A program made the translations under genes and the position numbers. 7,260 nucleotides of DNA. Origin: SIG710 sp045596925 (lineage in GTDB: Bacteria > Bacillota > Clostridia > Oscillospirales > CAG-272). Under the pieces are notes generated by a model. It saw nothing but the letters and a program-made list of their open reading frames with translations. It was not told where the DNA came from and searched no databases. Of the stretch, positions 1-5,651 are shown in pieces (positions within the stretch are counted from its first letter, which is position 1; every line of letters begins with the position of its first letter). The stretch lies in NCBI GenBank assembly GCA_045596925.1, contig JAZODH010000074.1, positions 1-7,260 of the forward strand. The letters run 5' to 3'.

Positions 1-234
1 CTTCTTTTGCGAAAGAAGAAACAAGAGAAATGAGACAAAGAAAATTCTCCGCAAATGAATTCTCAAAAACAAAACCATTTGCTTAAACTTTGCCTTTTTT
101 CATTTTCTTTTTTAAAGAAAATGAAAACGCGATACCCCCCCCATAAATCAATTCTTTTTAAAATTTCATTTGTGTGCGGAATTTCCCCTTTTTCTCTTTT
201 TCTTCTTTGAGGCGCAAAGAAGGAGAAAGAGAAA
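1..234. repeat. Gene-free A/T-rich tract with purine/pyrimidine hairpins
   Basis: No supportable gene. Reading frames here encode only low-complexity Phe/Arg/Lys strings and lack a good ribosome binding site. Three hairpins with pyrimidine left arms and purine right arms are visible: 1-7 with 12-18 (7 bp, loop TGCG); 97-110 with 114-127 (14 bp perfect, loop TTT); and 191-209 with 215-234 (about 18 bp with a small bulge, loop AGGCG). The first and third share a related layout, a CTTCTTT arm followed after the hairpin by an AGAGAAAT-like tract, so they may be diverged copies of one element. A run of eight C lies at 135-142. Function is unknown; decayed intergenic repeat or 3' untranslated sequence are both possible. 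Confidence 0.4.
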
Positions 235-238
235 TCGG

Positions 239-392
239 GCGAAAAAGAGAAAAACAAGAAACGCTTTCTTCGTTCTCGCAAGGCGCAAAAGAAATTGTCT
301 CATACGCGTCAGGCGCTTTTCGCAATTCCTTTTGCTAAGGCTCGAACTCGGTCACTCCGATCCCGAGCAAGGGCAAAAACTCGCCCTTGCTC
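239..392. other. Cluster of hairpins, no gene recognised
   Basis: Successive inverted repeats fill this stretch: 256-261 with 265-270 (6 bp); 285-297 with 323-335 (13 positions, one A-C mismatch); 347-351 with 363-367 (5 bp); and 365-374 with 383-392 (10 bp perfect, 8-base loop). The last two share bases and are mutually exclusive. No tRNA cloverleaf could be drawn and no reading frame looks like a protein. It could be a small structured RNA, a composite repeat, or the decayed end of something outside the window. No promoter was convincing, so I do not call it an RNA gene. Confidence 0.35.
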
Positions 393-462
393 TCTGTCAG
401 AATAATCTGAAAGCAAATCTATTCTCTATAAAGCTCGCTGCAACTGTGCCCGAAAGACCTCA

Positions 463-493
463 AAAAAACGGCGGTTAAACACCGCCGTTTTTT
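463..493. terminator. Bidirectional intrinsic terminator after the oxidoreductase gene
   Basis: A perfect 13-bp inverted repeat, 463-475 with 481-493, closes a 5-base loop (TAAAC). The core ACGGCGGT/ACCGCCGT is flanked by an A run on the left and a T run on the right, so it works as an intrinsic terminator read from either strand. It lies about 60 bases beyond the stop codon of the minus-strand oxidoreductase, its most likely client. Any transcript entering from the left would also stop here. Confidence 0.85.
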
Positions 494-555
494 GATGATT
501 GTTTTCTGATCTTTAAGGTTTTCGAGGGGAGCTTTTCCTGAGACTTCCCCATATT

Positions 556-1815
556 TTATATTCCTAATTGTCTCTGAAGCTCGGCTACGGGAATCTCGCG
601 GGTGCCCGTTCCTTCCTTCTTTGCCAGCGCCATGGCGCGGCCTGCGGCCTCTCCCATGCAGCAGCAGATAGGCATTATGCGGATTGACGCCTGCGCCTCG
701 TGGGTCGCGGAAATACAACGTCCCGCCACAAGCATATTATCAAATTCCTTTGGAATAAGCGCGCGGTAAGGAATAGTGTAGACCTCGCCGTACTTGAAGA
801 AGTGATGGCTTGTTCCTGCGCCCTCGGGGTTGTGAATGTCGATATCGTAGTCGCCGAGAGCTATTGCGTCCTCGAACTTGCGACAGGAGATAAGGTCGTC
901 TGCCGTCAGCACGTACTCGCCCACAAGCTTACGGCTCTCGCGGATACCGATATGAGACGCGATGGAAAAAATGACGGCGTTCTTGCAGCAATCAAAATTG
1001 TTTTTCAGGAACGCAACTATCTCCGCCACCTGTTCTCTTGCCTCCACCTCAGCGCGTGACACGTCAAAGGGATCGGTAGGGTTGAGCTTTATTACGCGGG
1101 TGGTGTTAAAATGAATATAGCCGTCGTTCCAGTTAAAGCAAAGAACGTCCTCGCGGGGGTTTTTGATCTCGCCCGACGCCTTTGCCGCCTTGTATTTTTC
1201 GTTGATCTGAGGCTTTTCCTCCCAGAATTTTGCCGTGTCAACTCCCGACAGGCGGAAGCAGGTTGTCATGGGCTGGCAGAGATTATCCTTCTCGCGACCC
1301 AGCTTGAACGCACAGCCTGCCAACGCAAAAAGTGCACCGTCGCCGGTTGCGTCGATAAAATAATCCGCCTCAAGCTCGATCACACCCGCGTTCGTGGCAA
1401 GGCGCGCGGACTTTATCTTCCTTCCGTCGGACTCAACTCCGCACAGCATGGTGTGGAAAAGCAGGTCGACGCCGTTTTCCTTTGCAAGCTCGTCAAATAC
1501 GATCTTGTAGATCTCTTGGTTGAAATAGCAGGGAGAATCGGCAAACTTTGGTTCACCCAAAGCATTGGCGTGCTTTGTGTAGCGCTCCCTTATCTCCCGA
1601 AAAAATCCGTCGGACAGGTAAGAAATTTCGCCCGTTTCGGGGTTCTTCTCAAAATAAGGCATAAAGGGCATAACGAGGCAGTTTGCCATAGCACCGCCAA
1701 GAGCACCGCCCTGCTCGCAAAGAAGAACCTTCATACCCTCTCTTGCGGCGCATACCGACGCGGCAATACCCGTAAGACCGCCGCCGATTACTATCAGATC
1801 GTACTTTTTCATCAT
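556..1815 (-). CDS. FAD-dependent oxidoreductase (FAD_oxidored-like)
   Basis: A 419-residue flavoprotein. The N-terminus has a Rossmann dinucleotide-binding motif, VIGGGLTGIAAS at about residues 9-20, followed by the acidic strand end LLCEQGGALGG at about 31-41. A second FAD-contact motif, FIDATGDGALFALAG, lies near residues 152-166. The C-terminus carries the typical closing segment NMLVAGRCISATHEAQAS, then an IMPICCCMGEAAGRA stretch. This layout matches the family annotated 'FAD-dependent oxidoreductase', a cytoplasmic group with mostly unknown substrates. No signal peptide or membrane segment is seen. ATG at 1813-1815 is preceded by AAAGGGG with a 5-base gap; a second in-frame ATG follows directly. 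It has its own promoter and terminator, so it is probably monocistronic. The substrate is not inferable; the family call is confident. Confidence 0.9.
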   Translation of the reverse strand: MMKKYDLIVIGGGLTGIAASVCAAREGMKVLLCEQGGALGGAMANCLVMPFMPYFEKNPETGEISYLSDGFFREIRERYTKHANALGEPKFADSPCYFNQEIYKIVFDELAKENGVDLLFHTMLCGVESDGRKIKSARLATNAGVIELEADYFIDATGDGALFALAGCAFKLGREKDNLCQPMTTCFRLSGVDTAKFWEEKPQINEKYKAAKASGEIKNPREDVLCFNWNDGYIHFNTTRVIKLNPTDPFDVSRAEVEAREQVAEIVAFLKNNFDCCKNAVIFSIASHIGIRESRKLVGEYVLTADDLISCRKFEDAIALGDYDIDIHNPEGAGTSHHFFKYGEVYTIPYRALIPKEFDNMLVAGRCISATHEAQASIRIMPICCCMGEAAGRAMALAKKEGTGTREIPVAELQRQLGI

Positions 1816-1825
1816 AAAAACCCCT

Positions 1826-1870
1826 TTCTGCCCGTGGTTTTTGATTTTCTAAATTCTACCACGGGCAGAA
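1826..1870. promoter_or_regulatory. Candidate operator: 13-bp inverted repeat flanking the -10 box
   Basis: TTCTGCCCGTGGT (1826-1838) and its exact reverse complement (1858-1870) are separated by 19 bases. One arm fills the -35/-10 spacer of the oxidoreductase promoter, the other lies just after the predicted RNA start, and arm centres are 32 bp apart, about three helical turns. That suits two regulator molecules bound on the same DNA face. From the internal promoter only one arm is transcribed, so a DNA-binding role is favoured. In readthrough RNA from mecA the arms could instead form a hairpin ending at the oxidoreductase ribosome binding site. A terminator is less likely because AGGGG separates the stem from the T run. 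Confidence 0.6.
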
Positions 1871-1882
1871 GGCACTTGTCAA
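1853..1882 (-). promoter_or_regulatory. Sigma-A promoter of the oxidoreductase gene
   Basis: On the minus strand, TTGACA (1877-1882) and TAGAAT (1853-1858) are separated by 18 bases: a perfect -35 and a 5/6 -10. The -35 begins 10 bases past the mecA stop codon, so the oxidoreductase has its own start even though mecA may also read through. The predicted RNA start near 1846 gives a leader of about 30 bases. Confidence 0.7.
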
Positions 1883-1891
1883 TACTTGCGG

Positions 1892-2464
1892 TCAAAGTTT
1901 CCCGAGAATCTCAACCGCTCCGTGCTCGATGAGGCACCTTCCGTGCTCGGTTATGTATGCGTCAAGCCGAGCGGGGCTGATCTTTTTCGAGAACTCCTCG
2001 CTGTGGGCAAAGCTGCAGCCTGCGGGCAGGGAAAGATAGTAATTGCCCCTGTCGTCCCGATACGCCTTGCCCTCTCCTCGGCAGTCGGCGCGACAGCTGT
2101 ATAGATATCTGCAGACCACCAGCATATTTTCAAGACTGTCAAAGCCGTATGCGTCACCCGTCTGCCTTTTCACGTCAGTTCTTGACAGGGTGTCCACCTC
2201 AAAAAAATCTCCTTTCCTGTCGCCCAGCTTTGTAACGAACACCTCGCATCCGCCGCCCCGTGAAGGGTACATCTGCACGAAAATCCTTTCTCCCCGCGTG
2301 TCAAATCCGCTCATCTGACGGACGCATGACAGCATACGGCGAAAGGCGCGTCTTGTCTCGTCCCTCGAATAGTCTGCCTCGTCTCCGTCCAGGGAGTATT
2401 TTATCATATCGGTCTCGCTCAGCATTATCTTCAGTTTGTTCTCGCTTATCTGTATAAGTTCCAT
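1892..2464 (-). CDS. mecA: MecA-family adaptor protein
   Basis: A 190-residue protein resembling MecA/NegA adaptors, which in Bacillus deliver substrates to the ClpC unfoldase of the ClpCP protease. The N-terminal domain (about 1-82) begins MELIQISENKLKIMLSETDM, like the family start, and ends with EVFVTKL. The C-terminal domain (about 105-190) has the FDSLENMLVVCRYL helix, a GNYYLSL strand and the closing segment LDAYITEHGRCLIEHGAVEIL. The linker is short, so the protein is somewhat smaller than Bacillus MecA. The frame is open upstream to 2638, but ATG at 2462-2464 is chosen because homology starts there. Its AAGGAG lies 13 bases upstream, a long spacing, with a second AGGAGG further out. 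The family call is good; the protease partner and clients here are inferred. Confidence 0.83.
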   Translation of the reverse strand: MELIQISENKLKIMLSETDMIKYSLDGDEADYSRDETRRAFRRMLSCVRQMSGFDTRGERIFVQMYPSRGGGCEVFVTKLGDRKGDFFEVDTLSRTDVKRQTGDAYGFDSLENMLVVCRYLYSCRADCRGEGKAYRDDRGNYYLSLPAGCSFAHSEEFSKKISPARLDAYITEHGRCLIEHGAVEILGKL

Positions 2465-2494
2465 ATCAAAAAGAGAACTCCTTTCCTCCTTAAC

Positions 2495-2523
2495 ATTATA
2501 GTTTAAAAGTCGATTTTTGTGTA
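2495..2523 (-). promoter_or_regulatory. Probable mecA promoter
   Basis: On the minus strand a perfect TATAAT (2495-2500) lies 17 bases from TACACA (2518-2523), a 4/6 match to the -35 consensus. RNA would start near 2488, giving a short leader that still includes the AAGGAG. It diverges from the araC promoter at 2558-2586 with about 35 bp between the two -35 boxes, so one bound regulator could influence both. Confidence 0.5.
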
Positions 2524-2557
2524 CCCCTAAATTTCTGGTAATTTTGCTCTCACGCCG

Positions 2558-2586
2558 TTGACACATTGCAAAATGTGTGGTACAAT
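2558..2586 (+). promoter_or_regulatory. Sigma-A promoter of the araC-bioY unit with internal palindrome
   Basis: TTGACA (2558-2563), a 17-base spacer and TACAAT (2581-2586) form a near-consensus promoter. Within it, ACACATT (2561-2567) and AATGTGT (2572-2578) form a perfect 7-bp inverted repeat around GCAA, overlapping the -35 and filling most of the spacer. That is a typical repressor-operator position. The binding protein is unknown; the adjacent AraC-type regulator is a candidate for autoregulation. The leader to the araC start is about 27 bases. Confidence 0.72.
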
Positions 2587-2619
2587 GCGTGTATATCAAG
2601 AAATTTTTTCGGAGGAGAT

Positions 2620-3453
2620 ATGATCTCATACATTTCAAAAAATACCGGTTTGCATTGCCGCGACTTGTTTCCCGTCAACTGCGGACACCAGGACTGCGAG
2701 CCGTCCCACTCATTCGGACCTTCGGTCAGAGACCGCTTTTTGTTGCATCTGGTGACCGCGGGCAAGGGAAGCTTTACCATCTCGGGCAAGACATACACGG
2801 TGGGTGCGGGGGAATTTTTCTTCATTCCGCCCGACACTCTGAACTATTACGAGGCGGACGCGGTGGATCCGTGGAGCTACACGTGGATCGGTATGAAGGG
2901 AGACCTGCTTGCGCCGTTTTTTGAGCGTGTGGGTATTTCGGCGGAAAACCCTGTGGGAAAATTCACCCCCGAGCTTTATGAAATCGCAAGGGACGTACTT
3001 GACGATATATCGAAAGACGTTACCGCGTCCCTGTCGGCGGTGGGTCGCTGTTATCTTTTCCTGCACTGTCTTGAGCGCGGAGCAAACCGTCCCGAGGTGG
3101 CGCAGAAGCGCCCGTCCGGGAACGTGGAGCGCGCCAGGGCACTCATCGAAGAGCGACTGCACAAGCCGCTTTCCGTTTCGGCTCTTGCGCAGGAGCTGGG
3201 CATCGACCGAAGCTACCTTTGCAGTATCTTCAAGCGCGAGCTTGGGTGCAGTCCTCAGCAGTATATTCTGAGCAGGAAGATGGAAAAGGCGAAATATTTC
3301 CTTTCCACCACCACCGAAAACGTCAAATACATAGCCCTTTCTTTGGGCTACGATGACCCCTTCGTCTTTTCCCGCGCCTTCAAAAAGGTCACGGGAATGA
3401 GCCCCGGACAGTGGCGCGAGACCTGCAGAGAAAAAAACAATGGCGAAGGTTAA
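2620..3453 (+). CDS. AraC-family transcriptional regulator
   Basis: A 277-residue regulator in the classic two-part form. The N-terminal half holds a cupin-like sensor domain (about 35-95) with GKGSFTISGKTYTVGAGEFF, a pattern typical of ligand-binding AraC proteins. The C-terminal HTH domain (about 168-268) has a first helix-turn-helix at about 185-207 (LSVSALAQELGIDRSYLCSIF) and a second at about 234-257, ending in the family signature LGYDDPFVFSRAFKKVTGMSP. ATG at 2620 is preceded by GGAGGAG at 2611-2617; the frame extends upstream, but an earlier start would fall inside the promoter. The gene overlaps bioY by 14 bases, so the two are probably translated from one mRNA. The cupin suggests a small-molecule, often sugar, ligand, but neither ligand nor targets can be read here. 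Confidence 0.92.
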   Translation: MISYISKNTGLHCRDLFPVNCGHQDCEPSHSFGPSVRDRFLLHLVTAGKGSFTISGKTYTVGAGEFFFIPPDTLNYYEADAVDPWSYTWIGMKGDLLAPFFERVGISAENPVGKFTPELYEIARDVLDDISKDVTASLSAVGRCYLFLHCLERGANRPEVAQKRPSGNVERARALIEERLHKPLSVSALAQELGIDRSYLCSIFKRELGCSPQQYILSRKMEKAKYFLSTTTENVKYIALSLGYDDPFVFSRAFKKVTGMSPGQWRETCREKNNGEG

Positions 3454-4042
3454 CACAAAAAGAGGGTTTCATACCCGAGACATAGTGCTTTGCGCCCTGT
3501 TTTCGGCGATTTTATGCGCGGTCTCGCCTTTCACCCTGCCCATTGGACCCGTGCCCTTGTCCCTTTGCAATTTCGCCGTCATGGTGGCGGGGTGCATTCT
3601 GGGAGCACTTCGCGGATCGGTTTCCGTCGCGGTTTTCGTTGCTCTCGGCGCACTTGGACTTCCCGTCTTCGGCGGCGGCGCAGGTGGCTTTGGGCATATT
3701 CTTGCGCCCACGGGAGGCTTTATCCTTTCTTATGTGCCGATGGCGGCATTGTCGGGATTTCTTTCATCCCTTGGGAGAGGTCGCAAATATGGCTTTTGGA
3801 TCACTTTGGCAGGATGTTTTTTGTCGGTGCATTTGGGGTATATTATAGGTGCGGCGTGGTTTGCATTGGCGGCCGGGGTTCCGATTTCGGTTGAACTGCT
3901 TGTTGTCTGCGTTCTGCCCTTTGTGCCCTTTGACGCGGCCAAATGCGTCCTCGCGGCCATGCTTTCTCGGCTGATATCCACCCGTTTGCGGATGGTTTCG
4001 GGGAAAAAATCTCCGAAAAGTGAGAAAAATCAAGGAATTTGA
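3440..4042 (+). CDS. bioY: Biotin ECF transporter S-component BioY
   Basis: A 200-residue, strongly hydrophobic membrane protein with about six predicted helices. BioY is the substrate-binding subunit of the energy-coupling-factor transporter that imports biotin; it works with EcfT and EcfA ATPases, none of which are encoded here. Family hallmarks: an ALFSA (AxxxA) motif in helix 1 at residues 19-23, IGPVPLSL at 35-42, ALGLPVFGGGAGGFGHILAPTGG near 71-93, and LPFVPFDAAKCVLAA near 159-173 with the conserved Asp and Lys of the P-x-D-x-x-K segment. The C-terminus is a short Lys/Ser-rich tail. The start overlaps the araC end and lacks a strong ribosome binding site, so translational coupling is likely. 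Biotin is the family substrate; specificity here is inferred. Confidence 0.9.
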   Translation: MAKVNTKRGFHTRDIVLCALFSAILCAVSPFTLPIGPVPLSLCNFAVMVAGCILGALRGSVSVAVFVALGALGLPVFGGGAGGFGHILAPTGGFILSYVPMAALSGFLSSLGRGRKYGFWITLAGCFLSVHLGYIIGAAWFALAAGVPISVELLVVCVLPFVPFDAAKCVLAAMLSRLISTRLRMVSGKKSPKSEKNQGI

Positions 4043-4074
4043 GGCAAAAATCAGAAAATCCTCTTGATTTTTTT
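4025..4074 (+). terminator. Weak terminator candidate after bioY
   Basis: AAAAATCAAG (4025-4034) pairs perfectly with CTTGATTTTT (4063-4072), with a T-rich tract continuing to about 4080. The stem is A/T-rich and the loop is long (about 28 bases), with the bioY stop codon inside the element. It may be an imperfect intrinsic terminator, so some readthrough into pfkA is possible. Confidence 0.4.
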
Positions 4075-4092
4075 CTTTCTTTGAGGTAAAAT
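4064..4092 (+). promoter_or_regulatory. Probable pfkA promoter
   Basis: TTGATT (4064-4069) and TAAAAT (4087-4092) are separated by 17 bases (4/6 and 5/6 matches). The -35 lies in the 3' arm of the weak bioY terminator. A second, poorer candidate is TTGTTC (4105-4110) with TAAATA (4128-4133), also 17 bases apart. From the first, the leader would be about 80 bases. I see no riboswitch-like structure in it. Confidence 0.5.
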
Positions 4093-4178
4093 GGAAATTC
4101 AGAATTGTTCAATTATTAACGATTTTATAAATATGTAAATAACCTTGCCGTTCATCGCGCGGCAGATTGGAGAATATT

Positions 4179-5258
4179 ATGGCAAAGAAATTCAGAAAAA
4201 TCGGCGTACTCACATCGGGCGGCGACGCTCCCGGCATGAACGCGGCTATCCGCGCTATCGCGCGCTCCGCTATTGACGACGGACTTGAGGTCGTAGGTAT
4301 CAAGGGCGGCTACAGCGGACTTATCCACAACAAGCTCATCGAGCTTTCCGCTCGAAGCGTTTCCAATATCGTTTATTCGGGCGGTTCCTTCCTGTTCACC
4401 GACCGTTGCCCCGAGTTTGCAACTCCCGAGGGTATGGCGAAGGCTATCGAGACCTGTAAAAAGAACGAGATCGACGCTATCGTTGCAATCGGCGGCGACG
4501 GCACCTTCCGCGGAGCTACCGACCTTACAAACCACGGTATCCCCACTATCGGCGTGACAGGTACTATCGACAACGATATTACCGCTACCGACTATGCGGT
4601 AGGCTTTGACACCGCCATGAACACGGCGCTCAATGCAATCGACTGCATTCGCGACACCATCGAGTCCCACGCACGCTGCATGGTAGTTGAGGTTATGGGC
4701 CGTAACTGCGGCCAGATCGCGTTGAACGTAGGTATCGCCGCAGGTGCAACGGCGGTGGTTATCCCCGAGATCAAGTTCGATCTTGAGGCCTGCATCGAAA
4801 AGATCCTGAAGATGAAGGAAAACGGCAAGAGAAGCCATATTATCGTAGTTGCCGAGGGCGTTTTCAATCCCGACGGAACACATTTCTCCGAGTCGCTTGT
4901 TAAGATCATCGAGGAGAGAACGGGTATCGAGACCAAGTTCGACCGCCTCGGCTACATCGTTCGCGGCGGCAAGCCTACTCTGCGCGACCGTCTTGCGGCT
5001 TCCAGAATGGGCGACCTTGCAGTAAAGCTCCTGCTTGCGGGCGAGAGCAACAAGGTCATCTGCGAGATCAACTCTCAGATCGTCCCCATCGACATCAACT
5101 ACGCGCTGGTGCTTGACCGTATGTACAAGAACACCTTAAAGGAGGGCGACCTTGACCGCTTCTCCGCAGACGAGATCGGCTCGATGAAGGCCACCTGCGC
5201 TATTCGCTCTGCGAATATCAAAAAGCTCTACGACCTTTCACTTGAAATGGCGAAGTAA
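4179..5258 (+). CDS. pfkA: ATP-dependent 6-phosphofructokinase
   Basis: A 359-residue cytoplasmic glycolytic enzyme that phosphorylates fructose 6-phosphate to fructose 1,6-bisphosphate. Visible motifs: TSGGDAPGMNAAIRA (12-26) in the nucleotide site; IGGDGTFRGA (104-113); GTIDNDI (128-134), whose Asp131 matches the catalytic base; EVMGR (171-175); and LGYIVRGGKPTLRDRLAASRMG (257-278), which contacts substrate. Gly108 and Gly128 occupy positions where pyrophosphate-dependent enzymes usually carry Asp and Lys, so ATP is the likely donor. It is about 40 residues longer than E. coli PfkA, mostly in the C-terminal half. ATG at 4179 follows GGAG with a 6-base gap; an in-frame TTG at 4167 is rejected because the ribosome binding site lies just after it. 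Apparently a single-gene unit. Confidence 0.96.
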   Translation: MAKKFRKIGVLTSGGDAPGMNAAIRAIARSAIDDGLEVVGIKGGYSGLIHNKLIELSARSVSNIVYSGGSFLFTDRCPEFATPEGMAKAIETCKKNEIDAIVAIGGDGTFRGATDLTNHGIPTIGVTGTIDNDITATDYAVGFDTAMNTALNAIDCIRDTIESHARCMVVEVMGRNCGQIALNVGIAAGATAVVIPEIKFDLEACIEKILKMKENGKRSHIIVVAEGVFNPDGTHFSESLVKIIEERTGIETKFDRLGYIVRGGKPTLRDRLAASRMGDLAVKLLLAGESNKVICEINSQIVPIDINYALVLDRMYKNTLKEGDLDRFSADEIGSMKATCAIRSANIKKLYDLSLEMAK

Positions 5259-5260
5259 CC

Positions 5261-5289
5261 GGCCCCCCAGCCCCCTTTGAAAAGGGGCC
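5261..5289. repeat. C-rich/G-rich hairpin of REP-like appearance
   Basis: Immediately after the pfkA stop, CCCCTT (5272-5277) and AAGGGG (5282-5287) pair around TGAA; GGCCCC (5261-5266) could instead pair with GGGGCC (5284-5289). Sequences of this type (CCCCTTT next to AAAGGGG) recur between genes in many gut clostridia, from memory rather than a search. There is no U tract, so it is not itself the pfkA terminator. Confidence 0.4.
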
Positions 5290-5311
5290 TAGACTCCCCA
5301 AACCGAAAAGC

Positions 5312-5344
5312 AAAAAAACGATGGCTGAACACCATCGTTTTTTT
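5312..5344. terminator. Intrinsic terminator after pfkA
   Basis: A perfect 13-bp stem, 5312-5324 with 5332-5344: A7-CGATGG and CCATCG-T7 around the 7-base loop CTGAACA. The T run ends the stem as in canonical intrinsic terminators. The mirrored A run makes it symmetrical, but no minus-strand gene ends here, so it serves pfkA. Its build closely matches the terminator at 463-493. Confidence 0.9.
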
Positions 5345-5400
5345 ATGCGGGGACTACTTTTGTTGGTAGGGGAGGAAATCATCGCCCACGATAAACCCGC

Positions 5401-5430
5401 TCGGCACCTCCCTTTACACAAGGAAGGCTC
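5401..5430. repeat. Degenerate REP-like hairpin in the pfkA-rpsO gap
   Basis: CCTCCCTT (5407-5414) pairs with AAGGAAGG (5420-5427) with a single mismatch around TACAC. The surrounding TCGGCACCTCCCTT layout looks like a common dispersed intergenic hairpin of clostridial genomes that has drifted by one base; this is recalled, not searched. The rest of 5345-5510 contains no reading frame I believe, only A/T-rich sequence before the rpsO promoter. Confidence 0.35.
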
Positions 5431-5510
5431 ACAAACCCGATTTTTTCGCAGAATCCCTCATACATAGAATAAAAACAGAAGAAAATGCAAAAATATTTTT
5501 GAAAAACCTC

Positions 5511-5539
5511 TTTACAAACACAAAAAAGCATGGTATAAT
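5511..5539 (+). promoter_or_regulatory. Strong rpsO promoter with upstream A-tracts
   Basis: TTTACA (5511-5516), a 17-base spacer and a perfect TATAAT (5534-5539), preceded by TGG, an extended -10. Upstream, about 5471-5505, lie phased A and T runs resembling an UP element that contacts the polymerase alpha subunits. This is the best promoter in the window, as expected for a ribosomal protein gene. RNA would start near 5546, leaving a leader of about 105 bases. Confidence 0.85.
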
Positions 5540-5550
5540 ACCTTTCGTAT

Positions 5551-5620
5551 GCGTTTGCTCGGTCTCCGGCATAAGCCCCACACCCGGGGAGGTTCACCTT
5601 CCGGTCTCTGTGCAAGCCGC
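5551..5620 (+). promoter_or_regulatory. Structured rpsO leader, candidate S15 autoregulatory element
   Basis: Bases 5551-5558 (GCGTTTGC) pair with 5612-5620 as an 8-bp closing stem with one bulged C and one G-U pair. Inside it are two small hairpins: GGC-ATAA-GCC (5568-5577) and GGAGG-TTCA-CCTTCC (5588-5602, one bulge). Together they form a plausible three-way junction. S15 represses its own mRNA through leader structures in several bacterial groups, some mimicking its three-way-junction site in 16S rRNA. The fold was drawn by hand, and CGGTCTC occurs twice (5560, 5602), allowing alternative pairings. Confidence 0.45.
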
Positions 5621-5651
5621 AAAAAAATATTTTTTATGAGGTGAAATCAAA

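Noticed and set aside
135..142. Run of eight C as a phase-variation tract
   Set aside because: It lies outside any gene and not in a recognisable promoter spacer.
30..303. 9-bp inverted repeat ATGAGACAA (30-38) and TTGTCTCAT (295-303) as possible element ends
   Set aside because: Too short to exclude chance, with no target-site duplication or gene between the copies.
340..392. Possible tRNA T-arm-like sequence (GGCTCGAACTCGG)
   Set aside because: No acceptor stem, anticodon arm or D-arm could be assembled around it.
170..478. Plus-strand frame of 102 codons in the left gene-free region
   Set aside because: Composition is Phe, Arg and Lys runs from A/T-rich hairpins, it ends inside the terminator, and there is no ribosome binding site.
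1111..1932. Plus-strand open frame of 273 codons opposite the oxidoreductase
   Set aside because: Antisense shadow of a clear flavoprotein gene; no ribosome binding site and no family resemblance.
4152..4883. Minus-strand open frame of 243 codons opposite pfkA
   Set aside because: Shadow of a highly conserved gene; no start signals or domain.
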